The notes beneath the pieces are model-generated. The model searched no databases. It had not been told where the DNA came from and saw nothing but the letters and a program-made list of their open reading frames with translations. 64,000 nt of DNA from Massilia solisilvae (GTDB taxonomy: Bacteria; Pseudomonadota; Gammaproteobacteria; Burkholderiales; Burkholderiaceae_D): the NCBI RefSeq assembly GCF_024753215.1, contig NZ_JANUGV010000001.1:868001-932000 (forward strand). The letters run 5' to 3'. Below, in pieces: positions 41,456 to 50,003 of this stretch. The translations under genes and the position numbers were made by a program. Every line of letters begins with the position of its first letter. Within the stretch, counting starts at the first letter, position 1.

Positions 41456-42883
41456 ATGCGAACAGCCTTGGTGCTGGCCGGGGCCGCAGCCGTCATGGCC
41501 GGTTGCGCCGTCGGCCCGGACTACCGGCGCCCGGCGGTCGATGCGCCGGCCGCGTTCCGCTTCCAGGTGAAGGAGGCGAAGGACATGGCCAACACCGCGT
41601 GGTGGCGCCAGTTCAACGATCCGCAGCTGGACCAGCTGATCGTCATCGCGCTGGGCGAGAACAAGGACGTCAAGATCGCCGCCGCGCGCATCGACCAGTT
41701 CCTTGGCCAGTACGTGAGCACGCGCTCGGTCCTGTTTCCGCAGGTGGGGGCGCAGCTGAACGGGCAGCGCCAGCGCCTGCCGCCGTCCGAACGCGCACTC
41801 ACGCCGGGTGCGCTCGGTTCGGTCATCGAGAGTTATGACGCGGCGCTGTCCCTGAGCTGGGAGATCGACGTGTTCGGCAAGCGGCGGCGCCAGACCGAGG
41901 CCGCGCGCGCCAACGTGCTGGCCAGTGAAGAGGGGCGGCGCGCGACCATCCTGACCCTGGTGTCGTCGGTCGCCGCGTCCTACATCACGCTGCGCGAGCT
42001 CAATCGCCAGCTCGAGATCGCACAGGACACCGTCGCCGCGCGCCGCGCTTCCTACCTGCTGTTCAAGGACCGCTTCGAGGGCGGCACCGTGTCCGAGCTG
42101 GAGCTGTCGCAGGCCAAGTCCGATTACGAGGCGTCGCTGGTCACGGTCCCGCAGATCCAGGCACAGATCGGGCAGGCGGAGGATGCGCTGTCGGTGCTGT
42201 TGGGGCGCAATCCCGGGCCGATCCAGGGCGGGCTGAAGCTCGCGGCCATGCAGCTGCCGGCGGTGCCGTCCGGCCTGCCGTCGCAGCTGCTGGAGCGGCG
42301 GCCGGACCTGCGCCAGGCCGAGCAGAAGCTCATCGCCGCCAACGCGCAGATCGGCGCGGCGCGCGCCCAGTACTTCCCGACCATCTCGCTCACCGGCCTG
42401 TTCGGCGCAATCAGCAGCGAGTTCTCCGGCCTGTTCAAGGGTGAGAACAAGGCCTGGTCTTTCGGCGCCGCAGCCGCCATGCCGATCTTCACCGCTGGCG
42501 GCATTGCCGGCAGCGTGCAGACCGCCGAGGCCCAGCAGCGCGAGGCTTTGCTGACCTACCAGCAGTCGATCCAGACCGCGTTCCGCGAAGTGTCCGATTC
42601 GCTGCTGTCGCACACCAAGGCGCGCGAGCAGCTGGCCTACCAGGAACAGCAGGTGGCCACGCTGCGCCGCTACCTCGAGCTGGCGCGCCTGCGCTACGAC
42701 AACGGCTACACCAGCTATATCGAAGTGCTCGACGCCGAACGCAACCTGTACAGCGCCGAGGTGGCGTATTCCCAGACCCAGGGCAACGTGTTCGTCTCGC
42801 TGGTGAACCTGTACAAGGCCATGGGCGGCGGCTGGGTGGCCGAGGCCGAGCGCATGGTGGCGCCCCCGCTGGCCAGGAAATGA
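41456..42883 (+). CDS. efflux outer-membrane factor lipoprotein (NodT/OprM family)
   Basis: Trimeric channel that completes the RND pump. It has a signal peptide with lipobox VMAGC, the family start AVGPDYRRP, and two OEP repeats with long helices (for example ITLRELNRQLEIAQDTVAARR). Length 475. It begins 3 bases after the permease stop and ends 10 bases before a DUF2092 gene. No local regulator gene was found, so control is probably from elsewhere. Confidence 0.94.
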   Translation: MRTALVLAGAAAVMAGCAVGPDYRRPAVDAPAAFRFQVKEAKDMANTAWWRQFNDPQLDQLIVIALGENKDVKIAAARIDQFLGQYVSTRSVLFPQVGAQLNGQRQRLPPSERALTPGALGSVIESYDAALSLSWEIDVFGKRRRQTEAARANVLASEEGRRATILTLVSSVAASYITLRELNRQLEIAQDTVAARRASYLLFKDRFEGGTVSELELSQAKSDYEASLVTVPQIQAQIGQAEDALSVLLGRNPGPIQGGLKLAAMQLPAVPSGLPSQLLERRPDLRQAEQKLIAANAQIGAARAQYFPTISLTGLFGAISSEFSGLFKGENKAWSFGAAAAMPIFTAGGIAGSVQTAEAQQREALLTYQQSIQTAFREVSDSLLSHTKAREQLAYQEQQVATLRRYLELARLRYDNGYTSYIEVLDAERNLYSAEVAYSQTQGNVFVSLVNLYKAMGGGWVAEAERMVAPPLARK

Positions 42884-42893
42884 GGAGGATGCC

Positions 42894-43718
42894 ATGAGAC
42901 GAGCGAACTTTGTGGCCGGCGCGCTGGCGCTGGCAGCCGTTGCCACGCTGGCGGGAGCGGGCGGACAGGCACCGCAGCAGCAGCCGGCCGTGCCCGCGCC
43001 CGCAGCGCCAACCGAGAGCCAGGCACACGCGCAACAGATCCTGCGGCGCATGGCCGCGTTCCTGGCCGGCGCGCCGCGCTTTTCCGTGAACGTGGCCAGC
43101 AACTACGATGTGCTGCAGGTATCCGGGCAGAAGATCGAGTTTGGCGAACGGCGCAGCCTGGTGGTGCAGCGCCCGGACCGGTTGCGCGTGGACACCGCGC
43201 GCAGCGATGGCGCGCATACGTCGGCGGTGTTCACGGGCGCCGAAATGGTGCTGGTCGATGCCACGCGCAAGGTGTACGCGAGTACGGCGCAGCCGGGTGG
43301 CCTGGACCAGGCGATCGTGCACTTCGTGAGCGACCTGGGCATGCGTTTTCCGCTGGCGATGATGCTGGTGAGCCGCCTGCCGGCGGAGCTGGAGCGGCGC
43401 GTGCGCAGCATCGATTACGTGGAGCGTTCCGACCTGTTCGGCGTGCCCACGCATCACCTGGCCGCACGCGGCGACACCGTGGACTTCCAGGTCTGGGTGC
43501 GAGACGACGACGCCCACCCGCTGCCGCTGCGGGTGGTGCTGACCTACAAGGACGAGCCGGGCCAGCCGGAATTCCGCGCCCAGTTCAGCGACTGGAACCT
43601 GGAACCGGCGATCACCGCCATGACGTTCCAGCCGTCGATTCCGGCAGGGGCGCAGAAGGTGCTGTTCGAGGCACAGCTGGCGGCGGCGCGCGCGGCCGGG
43701 CAGGGCCGCAAGCCATGA
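42894..43718 (+). CDS. DUF2092 secreted protein
   Basis: A 274-residue exported protein with a signal peptide and the DUF2092 pattern: a LolA-like beta fold with RPDRLRVDTARSDG, FTGAEMVLVDATRKVY and DFQVWVRDDDAHPLPLRVVLTYKDE (landmarks). The LolA/LppX-like fold suggests lipid or lipoprotein handling at the envelope, but no function is proven. It follows the outer-membrane factor gene by 10 bases with an AGGAGG-like site, so it is probably part of the efflux operon. Confidence 0.8.
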   Translation: MRRANFVAGALALAAVATLAGAGGQAPQQQPAVPAPAAPTESQAHAQQILRRMAAFLAGAPRFSVNVASNYDVLQVSGQKIEFGERRSLVVQRPDRLRVDTARSDGAHTSAVFTGAEMVLVDATRKVYASTAQPGGLDQAIVHFVSDLGMRFPLAMMLVSRLPAELERRVRSIDYVERSDLFGVPTHHLAARGDTVDFQVWVRDDDAHPLPLRVVLTYKDEPGQPEFRAQFSDWNLEPAITAMTFQPSIPAGAQKVLFEAQLAAARAAGQGRKP

Positions 43719-43732
43719 GGCGGGAGGATGAG

Positions 43733-44560
43733 ATGGAGACGATGACACGCTCGGGATGGACAAGGTGGACGGTGCTCGCATGCGTGGCGCTGTTCGGGCT
43801 TGCCGAGATCGCGCAGGCCCAGCGTGGCGGACGCGGTGGGGGAGGCCGCGGCGGCGGCGCGGGCTTTTCGCGCGGTGGCGCAACCGCCAGCGGCGGCATG
43901 GCGCGCGGCGGGGGCGCCAGCTTCTCGCGCTCGGGACCGGCGGCCAGTGGCGGGTTCGCATCGGGACGGGCACCGCGCTCGCAGCCGCCGGCGCAGTTGG
44001 CCAGCGCCTCCGGCACCCGCCAGCGGCCGCAAGGGGGCGCCCAGCCGCAGGGACAGGTACAGCAGAACGCCGCGCAGAACCAGGCGCAGCGGCAGCAGGC
44101 CGCGGCACAGAACCAGGCGCAGCGCCAGCAAAGCGCGGCCCAGAACCAGACCCAGCGCCAGCAGACAGCGACGCAGAACCAGACGCAGCGCCAGCAGAGC
44201 GCGGCGCGGGCGCAGGCCAACCGGCAGGCATATGGCGGCGGTTACGGCTATCCGCCGCCGGGAGGCTACTACTACGGCGGCTGCCACGATTGCGACGACT
44301 GGGACAGCGGTTCGGCGGCAGTCGGCTTCGTCGCCGGCGCGGTGGTGGGCGGCGCGGCGGTCGCGGCCACCACGCCAACCACATCGACTACCGTGGTCAC
44401 GGCTGCCCCGGCCACCACCACAACGGTCGTGGCGCCGCCATGCAGCGTGGCTCCCGTTTCGGTGAACGGCGCGACCTATTACAACTGCGGATCGACCTGG
44501 TACGCGGCAGGGTACGGGAACAACGGGCTGGTTTACGTGCCGGTGCCGGCCCCGCATTGA
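43733..44560 (+). CDS. secreted low-complexity protein with Gln-rich tandem repeats
   Basis: A 275-residue exported protein. After a signal peptide (ending AQA) come Gly/Arg/Ser-rich segments and four 11-residue tandem repeats of AQNQAQRQQxA type (44072-44203). A C-terminal part follows with a Gly-rich hydrophobic segment, a Thr-rich linker and the motif SVAPVSVNGATYYNCGSTWY. ATG 43733 is chosen for its GGGAGG site 5 bases upstream; ATG 43715 overlaps the DUF2092 stop and adds 6 residues. Its place at the end of the efflux operon suggests an envelope role; I do not recognise a function. Confidence 0.7.
   Translation: METMTRSGWTRWTVLACVALFGLAEIAQAQRGGRGGGGRGGGAGFSRGGATASGGMARGGGASFSRSGPAASGGFASGRAPRSQPPAQLASASGTRQRPQGGAQPQGQVQQNAAQNQAQRQQAAAQNQAQRQQSAAQNQTQRQQTATQNQTQRQQSAARAQANRQAYGGGYGYPPPGGYYYGGCHDCDDWDSGSAAVGFVAGAVVGGAAVAATTPTTSTTVVTAAPATTTTVVAPPCSVAPVSVNGATYYNCGSTWYAAGYGNNGLVYVPVPAPH
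44072..44203 (+). repeat. four 33-bp tandem repeats within a CDS
   Basis: Four in-frame 33-base units encode AQNQAQRQQAA-like 11-mers that vary at the fifth and tenth positions (A/T and A/S/T). Repeat number is likely to vary between strains by slippage. Confidence 0.85.
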
Positions 44561-44574
44561 GCGGCCGGGCCGGC

Positions 44575-44612
44575 GGTGGAACGCGTGGGCCGCTCAGCCC
44601 ACCGTGTAGCCC
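44575..44612. repeat. partial REP-like palindrome, copy 3
   Basis: GGAACGCGTGGGC ... GCCCACCGTGTAG matches one arm pair of the elements at 5364 and 55076. It overlaps the 3' end of the minus-strand gene ending at 44594, and again sits at a tail-to-tail junction. Confidence 0.55.
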
Positions 44613-45061
44613 CGGCCCTTCATGCAGGCCGAGTAAGCGTTGTTGTAGCTTTGCAGCTGTCCCTGCTGTTGCTGTTGGGCCTGCTGGTTGCGGGACTCCT
44701 GGTTCTGGCGCGCCCGGTGTCCGCCGAGCATGGTGCCGCCCACCGCGCCAACGCCCGCGCCCTTGCCGGTGTCCCCGGCAATCGCGCCGATCGCGGCGCC
44801 GCCCACCGCGCCGCGCGCTGCTCCGCGCAGGCGCTCGCCGCCCCCCACCGCAGGGCCGGTTTCCTGCGCCGGCGGATTGGCCGCCAGCGCCGCGGGGTCG
44901 ATCCCGGTCTTGTTCCTGGCCCATACGTGGCACTCGCCTTCGTCCTTGTTCTGGGTCGCGGGTGACTGGCCTTTGTTCGGGTAGGCGACCGGCTGCTGTG
45001 CCAGCGTCGCCAGCGGCAGCGCAAGCGCGAGCAGGGCCGCGCCGATGCATTTGATGTGCAT
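44594..45061 (-). CDS. glycine-zipper envelope protein
   Basis: A 155-residue exported protein with a signal peptide ending TLAQQ, a central YMGG-type glycine zipper (GGAAIGAIAGDTGKGAGVGAVGG, landmark) and a Gln-rich C-terminal stretch ending in AYSACMKGRGYTVG. Two Cys residues flank the zipper and could form a disulfide in the periplasm. Such proteins insert into or span the outer membrane. It precedes nothing in operon on its strand; the upstream DUF3313 gene is 17 bases away and may be co-transcribed. Confidence 0.75.
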   Translation of the reverse strand: MHIKCIGAALLALALPLATLAQQPVAYPNKGQSPATQNKDEGECHVWARNKTGIDPAALAANPPAQETGPAVGGGERLRGAARGAVGGAAIGAIAGDTGKGAGVGAVGGTMLGGHRARQNQESRNQQAQQQQQGQLQSYNNAYSACMKGRGYTVG

Positions 45062-45078
45062 GGAATCCTCCTTCGGTT

Positions 45079-45765
45079 TCAGCCCGCTTCGTTCGTGTCG
45101 GCCGGCGGCGGTCGCATGCCGCGCAATTCGTCCAGCCGTGCGCGGAAATTCCTGGCCCAGTAATCGGTAATCGGCGGCAGTGCCTCCCAGGTGATCTGGT
45201 CCCCCTGCGGCAGGCGTTTGTCGCCGCGGCGCGTGACGGTGGCGGCCACCACCCGCTTGCCGCTCGGGTCGAGCACTTCCAGTTCGGCCTTGATCTCGGC
45301 CACGCGCGGGCCGCCGCCGGCAGCTTCGCGGCCCACGTTGTAGATCGCCTTGATCGGCAGGTAATCGACCGCGCCGGCCGGCGGCTTGGCCGCCTCCAGC
45401 CCGGTGATGGCGCTGCGCACGCGCAGCACGTCCGGGCCGGGCGTGGTGACGACCTGGTACTCGGGCGCGAGCGCGCGCTGCAGCGACTGCTGCATCTGCG
45501 TGCCGATGCGCTGGATCACGTCCGGCGGCACCGGCGGCTGGTCCTTCGGCTGCGTCACCAGCACCTGGACCGGATCGAACATCAGCTTGGTGTACGGCTT
45601 GAAGTCGGTGCTGCGGTCGACGTAGAGCATCACGCCTTCGCGGTCCGGTGCTGGTTTAAGCTGAGAATAGTCACCAAGGAAACCGGACTGTGTCGTGGTC
45701 GGCTGCGAGCTGCAGCCGCCGAGGAGCGCCAGGGTGACGATGATTGCACCTGAGGAGAGTTTCAT
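45079..45765 (-). CDS. DUF3313 family lipoprotein
   Basis: A 228-residue lipoprotein with lipobox LLGGC and the DUF3313 features SGFLGDYSQLKPAPDREG at the N-terminus, GVMLYVDRSTDFKPYTKLMFDPVQV and a late YLPIKAIYNVGREAAGGG (landmarks). The function is unknown. ATG 45765 is used because AAGGA lies 6 bases upstream; the TTG at 45771 would leave AAGGA too close. It is followed by the glycine-zipper gene on the same strand. Confidence 0.8.
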   Translation of the reverse strand: MKLSSGAIIVTLALLGGCSSQPTTTQSGFLGDYSQLKPAPDREGVMLYVDRSTDFKPYTKLMFDPVQVLVTQPKDQPPVPPDVIQRIGTQMQQSLQRALAPEYQVVTTPGPDVLRVRSAITGLEAAKPPAGAVDYLPIKAIYNVGREAAGGGPRVAEIKAELEVLDPSGKRVVAATVTRRGDKRLPQGDQITWEALPPITDYWARNFRARLDELRGMRPPPADTNEAG

Positions 45766-45953
45766 GATCAATCCTTATGACCGCCTGTGGCAGCGGCCCT
45801 GGGCGACCACTGTATCGCGGGCGAGTCATTGTTGACATTGACCTTTGGTCCACCGTCAGGCGCGCTTGATGCTCGTCATCCGCGCGCGCGGACGCAACCG
45901 TGCGCCACCCGGCGGCCGGTACATTAGCGCGGTCGATCCTTGCGCCCGCGTCC

Positions 45954-48140
45954 ATGCCCACGCCCCTGTACAAGCTGGTGGTCCTGCTGCTCGCCGCGTG
46001 CCTGCTGCCATGCGCGGCGCAGGCGCAAGCGCCTTCGCGTCCGCGCATCGGCCTCGTGCTGGGCGGCGGCGGCGCGCGCGGCACCGCCCACATCGGCGTG
46101 CTGGAGGTGCTGGACCAGCTGCGCGTGCCGGTGGACTGCGTGGCCGGCACCAGCATGGGCGCGCTGGTGTCCGGGGCCTACGCCAGCGGTCTCACGTCGC
46201 AGGAAATGCTGGTGCGGCTGGGCCAGGTCGACTGGCACGACCTGTTTGACGACAACCCGTCGCAAATGGAGACCAATTACCGCGAACGCCGCCTGGCGGA
46301 AACGTATTATCCGGGCCTGGAGTTCGGCGTCACCGACCGTGGCCTGCGCATGGCGCACGGGGTGGTGGGCGGCCAGAAGATCAAGCTGTTCTTCAATACG
46401 CTGGTCGGGTCCGACCGCGGCGAACGCAAGATCGAAAACCTGGCGCTGCCGCTGTCGATCCTGGCCACCGACATTGGCACCGGCAACAAGGTCGTGTTTC
46501 GCGACGGCCAGTTGTCCGAGGCCATGCGCGCCAGCATGTCGGTGCCTGCGCTGCTGTCGCCGGTGCCGTACCGCGGCATGAAGCTCGTGGACGGCGGCCT
46601 GGTGGACAACCTGCCGGTGGACGAGGTGAGGGCGCGCTGCAACGCCGAAGTCGTCATTGCCGTGGACGTCGGTTCGCCGCTGTCCCGGCCCGAGGACGTG
46701 GATTCGATCGCCTCCGTCACCGGCCAGATGATCAACGTGCTGGCCCAGCAGAACTCGGTGGCCTCGCTCAAGCTCGTCGGCCCGCGCGACGTGTACATCA
46801 AACCCAACCTGGAAGGCATCACGGCGGCCGACTTCACCAAGTTCCGCGAAGGGGCTGCGCGGGGCCGTGCGGCGGCGCTGGCGGCGGCGGACAAGCTGCG
46901 CCAGTACGCGGTGCCCGTGCAGGATTACGCGGCATGGACAGCCCGGCTGCGTGGGCCGCTGGCGCCGTTGCCGCGCGTGGACGACGTCCGCATCGCCCCG
47001 CTTGCGTACGTGAATCCGGAAAACGTCGCCCGGCACATCGAGATCCGCCCCGGTCAGCAGCTCGACACCAAGGTGCTCGAGCGCGACCTGGCGCGCATCT
47101 ACGGCGACGGCGACTTTGAAAGCGTGGACTACCTGATGCAGGTCGCGCCCGATCGCAACACGCTGCTCATCAACCCGGTCGAAAAGAGCTGGGGCCCCGA
47201 CTACCTGCGCTTTGGCGTGAGCGTGGAGGCGGGCGACAAGCAGAACGACTTCGCGGTGCGCGGCGCCTACCACCGCAAGTGGATCAACTCGTACGGGGCC
47301 GAGTGGCTCTCTGGCGCCCAGTTGGGCGAGCGTTCCAACCTGTTCACCGAGTTCTACCAGCCGCTCGACCCGCGCCAGCGCTTCTTCGTCGAGCCGGGCG
47401 CGGGGGTGTCGCGCGACCGCCTGCGCGTGTACCAGGACGACCAGCGCATCGCCGAATACATCCTGCGCCAGAAAAACGTGTTCCTGAACGCCGGGATCAA
47501 CCTCGGCGTGTACGGACAGGCCCGCCTGGGCTGGCTGTATCGCAAGCTCGACACCTCGATCGAGACCGGCCCGCCCACGCTCCCCACCGGCAAGGTCACG
47601 CTGCGCGGCTATAACGCGCTGCTCGACCTGGACCAGACCGACCGGGTGTTTTTTCCGTCCCGGGGCTGGTTCGCCAGCGCCAATTATTTCCGCAGTCCGG
47701 GTCTGGGCTACAGCCGTTTGGGGGTGGACCTGCGCGCCATCCATTCATGGGACCCGTACGTGGTCAACGCGCGCTACTACTATTTCAAGCGCTTTGACGG
47801 CCGCCTGCCGCTTGGCGACGCGGGCGGGCTCGGCGGCTTCCTCACCTTGTCCGGCTACACGCGCAACCAGATCCTGGCGGGCGATATCCGCTTCTTCAGC
47901 GTGCGTGGCGAGCGCATCATCGGCCGCATGCCGCTCGGCCTGTCGGGCGACCTGCGCGCCGGCGTCTCGCTCGAGTTCGGGCGCGCCCGCGAGCGCTTCA
48001 CCGAAACCCATCTCGAGGGCTGGCAACAGGCCGTCTCGTTCTATCTTGGCGGCGACACACCGCTGGGCCCGCTGTATTTCGGCTACGGCCAGGCCAAGGG
48101 CGGGCGACACAGCGTGTACCTCTTCCTCGGTTTGCCATGA
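45954..48140 (+). CDS. patatin-like phospholipase with POTRA and outer-membrane barrel (type Vd autotransporter)
   Basis: A 728-residue PlpD/FplA-type protein. Signal peptide, then a patatin domain with oxyanion loop GGGGARG (about 37-43), nucleophile S67 in GTSMG and catalytic D213 in DGG; a POTRA-like module around 350-420 (IEIRPGQQLDTKVLERDLAR landmark); and a C-terminal Omp85-like beta barrel ending in an aromatic strand (HSVYLFLGLP). The lipase is expected on the cell surface, cleaving phospholipids. ATG 45954 gives a clean signal peptide. It is monocistronic. Confidence 0.88.
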   Translation: MPTPLYKLVVLLLAACLLPCAAQAQAPSRPRIGLVLGGGGARGTAHIGVLEVLDQLRVPVDCVAGTSMGALVSGAYASGLTSQEMLVRLGQVDWHDLFDDNPSQMETNYRERRLAETYYPGLEFGVTDRGLRMAHGVVGGQKIKLFFNTLVGSDRGERKIENLALPLSILATDIGTGNKVVFRDGQLSEAMRASMSVPALLSPVPYRGMKLVDGGLVDNLPVDEVRARCNAEVVIAVDVGSPLSRPEDVDSIASVTGQMINVLAQQNSVASLKLVGPRDVYIKPNLEGITAADFTKFREGAARGRAAALAAADKLRQYAVPVQDYAAWTARLRGPLAPLPRVDDVRIAPLAYVNPENVARHIEIRPGQQLDTKVLERDLARIYGDGDFESVDYLMQVAPDRNTLLINPVEKSWGPDYLRFGVSVEAGDKQNDFAVRGAYHRKWINSYGAEWLSGAQLGERSNLFTEFYQPLDPRQRFFVEPGAGVSRDRLRVYQDDQRIAEYILRQKNVFLNAGINLGVYGQARLGWLYRKLDTSIETGPPTLPTGKVTLRGYNALLDLDQTDRVFFPSRGWFASANYFRSPGLGYSRLGVDLRAIHSWDPYVVNARYYYFKRFDGRLPLGDAGGLGGFLTLSGYTRNQILAGDIRFFSVRGERIIGRMPLGLSGDLRAGVSLEFGRARERFTETHLEGWQQAVSFYLGGDTPLGPLYFGYGQAKGGRHSVYLFLGLP

Positions 48141-48283
48141 TGGGCGCCGGCCTTGGGCTTTGGTCCAATTTGACGGCATGGGGCAGGGCATGACAATCGC
48201 TCCTGCGTCGCGGTTCGCCGCGGCGGCCGCGGGTGTGCGTGCGCGGCCCTTGGCGGCTCATCAATGCGAACCGAGGAGGTCCC

Positions 48284-49441
48284 GTGAAATTCGACCGACT
48301 GATGGAACAAGTGGTAGGCGTGGTGGCCGTGCTGGTGCTGGCCGGTGGCGCGCTGATCGTGATCGCGCCGTTCATGACGGCCTTGCTGTGGGGCGCGATC
48401 CTCGCCTATTGCACCTGGCAGCCGTTCCAGCGCCTGGCGCGCGCGCTGCATGGCCACCGGGTGCTGGCCGCGCTGCTGGTCGGGCTCCTGATCCTGTTGC
48501 TCGTGATCGTGCCGCTGTTCTATGCCGGATTGTCGTTTTCGGCCAGGGTGCCGCAACTGGTTGCGCTGGCCAGGGAGCGCCTCGCCGCCGGCGTGCCGCC
48601 GCTGCCCGACTGGCTGAGCCAGATTCCGGTCGTCGGCCCGCGGCTGGAGCACACATGGGAGGGCATTGCCGCGCGCAACCCGGAAATGATCGCGCGCCTG
48701 CGCGAGCTGTCCGGCCCGGTGCTGCGCGGCGCGCTCGGCGCCACGCTGTCGATCCTGTCGGGCCTGGGCCTGATGCTCGTAAGCGTGCTGTTCGCGATCT
48801 TCTTCTACCTGAGCGGCGAGGCGATCGGCACCGCGCTGGGCGTGGTCATGGCGCGCATTGCCGGCGCCCGCGCGCCGGTGCTGCTCGGGCTGATCGGCTC
48901 CACCGTCAAGGGTGTGGTGTACGGCATCCTGGGCACTGCGCTGGTGCAAGCTGTGCTGTGCGCCGTTGGCTACTGGCTCGCCGGCCTGCCATCGCCGGCG
49001 CTGCTGGGCCTGGTGACCTTCGTGCTGGCGATCCTGCCCGGCGGTCCGCTACTGGTGGTGGTGCCGGGTGCAATCTGGCTGGTCCAGCAGGGTGAACCGG
49101 GCTGGGCCGCATTCCTGGTGGGCTGGTCGCTGGTGGTGGGGATCGGCGTGGACAACGTGCTCAAGCCGGTGATCATCGGCAGGAGCAGCCACATCCCGTT
49201 CATCCTGATCCTGCTGGGCGTCATTGGCGGCGCCGGCGCGTTCGGGCTGCTCGGCGTGTTCGTCGGGCCGACCTTGCTGGCGGTGGCGCATGCCGTGCTT
49301 GGCACCTGGACCGAAGTGACCGCCGCGGCGGTACGCCCGGCTTCTGGGGCAGCGGCGGCCGCCGGGGTAGCGGCGGGTGGCAGGCCGGTCGGCATGCCAC
49401 CGGGCCTTGCGGGCGGCGAGCAGCGCCACCAGCCGACCTGA
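48284..49441 (+). CDS. AI-2E family transporter
   Basis: A 385-residue polytopic membrane protein of the AI-2E (UPF0118/PerM/TqsA) family, with about eight membrane segments. The C-terminal half contains the GVDNVLKPVIIG motif and GVIGGAGAFGLLGVFVGPTLLAV, typical of the family. Members export various substrates, sometimes AI-2 or sodium. GTG 48284 is chosen because GAGGAGGT sits directly upstream. A small Ala/Gly-rich tail follows. It converges with the GNAT gene, 21 bases away. Confidence 0.88.
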   Translation: MKFDRLMEQVVGVVAVLVLAGGALIVIAPFMTALLWGAILAYCTWQPFQRLARALHGHRVLAALLVGLLILLLVIVPLFYAGLSFSARVPQLVALARERLAAGVPPLPDWLSQIPVVGPRLEHTWEGIAARNPEMIARLRELSGPVLRGALGATLSILSGLGLMLVSVLFAIFFYLSGEAIGTALGVVMARIAGARAPVLLGLIGSTVKGVVYGILGTALVQAVLCAVGYWLAGLPSPALLGLVTFVLAILPGGPLLVVVPGAIWLVQQGEPGWAAFLVGWSLVVGIGVDNVLKPVIIGRSSHIPFILILLGVIGGAGAFGLLGVFVGPTLLAVAHAVLGTWTEVTAAAVRPASGAAAAAGVAAGGRPVGMPPGLAGGEQRHQPT

Positions 49442-49462
49442 GGACGGGAAGAGAATGGCCGC

Positions 49463-49999
49463 TCAGGGGCCGGCGGGAGCGTTCTCGCGCAACCAGGTGT
49501 CGCGCGCAATGTCGTACACGGAAGTGGGCATGCCGTGCCATTCCTGCTGGCCGCGGTAGCGCATGCCCAGCCGTTCCATCAGGCGCGAAGAATTGCGGTT
49601 GTCCGGATGGCAGATCGCGCACAGCAGCGGCGCTTGCAGCTGCTCGAACGCGAACCGGGTCATGCAGCGCGCCGCTTCCGAGGCGTAGCCCTGGCCCCAC
49701 TTGTCGGCCCGCAGGCGCCAGCCGATTTCGTGGGGATTGGCGGGATTAAAGCCGAGGTATTGCACCCCGCCGGCGCCGATGATCTGGCCGCTGTCCTTCT
49801 CGAACAGCGACCACCACGAAAAGCCCCAGTCCGCCCAGCGCTGCCTGACGCGGCCGATCATGGCGAGCGTGGCCTCGCGGCTTTCCGGCGCGCCCGTGAT
49901 GAAACGCATGACGGCCGGATCGCTGTTCATCGCCGACAGGCCGTCGAGGTGGTCCTCAAGCATCGGCACCAGCCGCAGGCGGGCGGTCTCGAGGATCAT
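49463..49999 (-). CDS. GNAT family N-acetyltransferase (RimJ/RimL type)
   Basis: A 178-residue acetyltransferase. It starts LETARLRLVPMLEDH, has the acetyl-CoA loop region EIGWRLRADKWGQGYASEA and the C-terminal NRNSSRLMERLGMRYRG, all typical of the RimJ/RimL group that acetylates protein N-termini or small amines. The substrate is unknown. It begins 4 bases after the POT transporter gene on the same strand and is probably co-transcribed with it. Confidence 0.88.
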   Translation of the reverse strand: MILETARLRLVPMLEDHLDGLSAMNSDPAVMRFITGAPESREATLAMIGRVRQRWADWGFSWWSLFEKDSGQIIGAGGVQYLGFNPANPHEIGWRLRADKWGQGYASEAARCMTRFAFEQLQAPLLCAICHPDNRNSSRLMERLGMRYRGQQEWHGMPTSVYDIARDTWLRENAPAGP

Positions 50000-50003
50000 C
50001 GGC

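Noticed and set aside
37044..41456. A 1,470-codon open frame on the minus strand opposite the RND operon.
   Set aside because: It is the antisense shadow of adaptor and permease genes in a high-GC genome; composition is dominated by His/Arg/Gly, with no domain pattern.
44072..44203. The 33-bp tandem repeats as a minisatellite or CRISPR.
   Set aside because: They are in frame, directly abutting and encode an 11-residue protein repeat.
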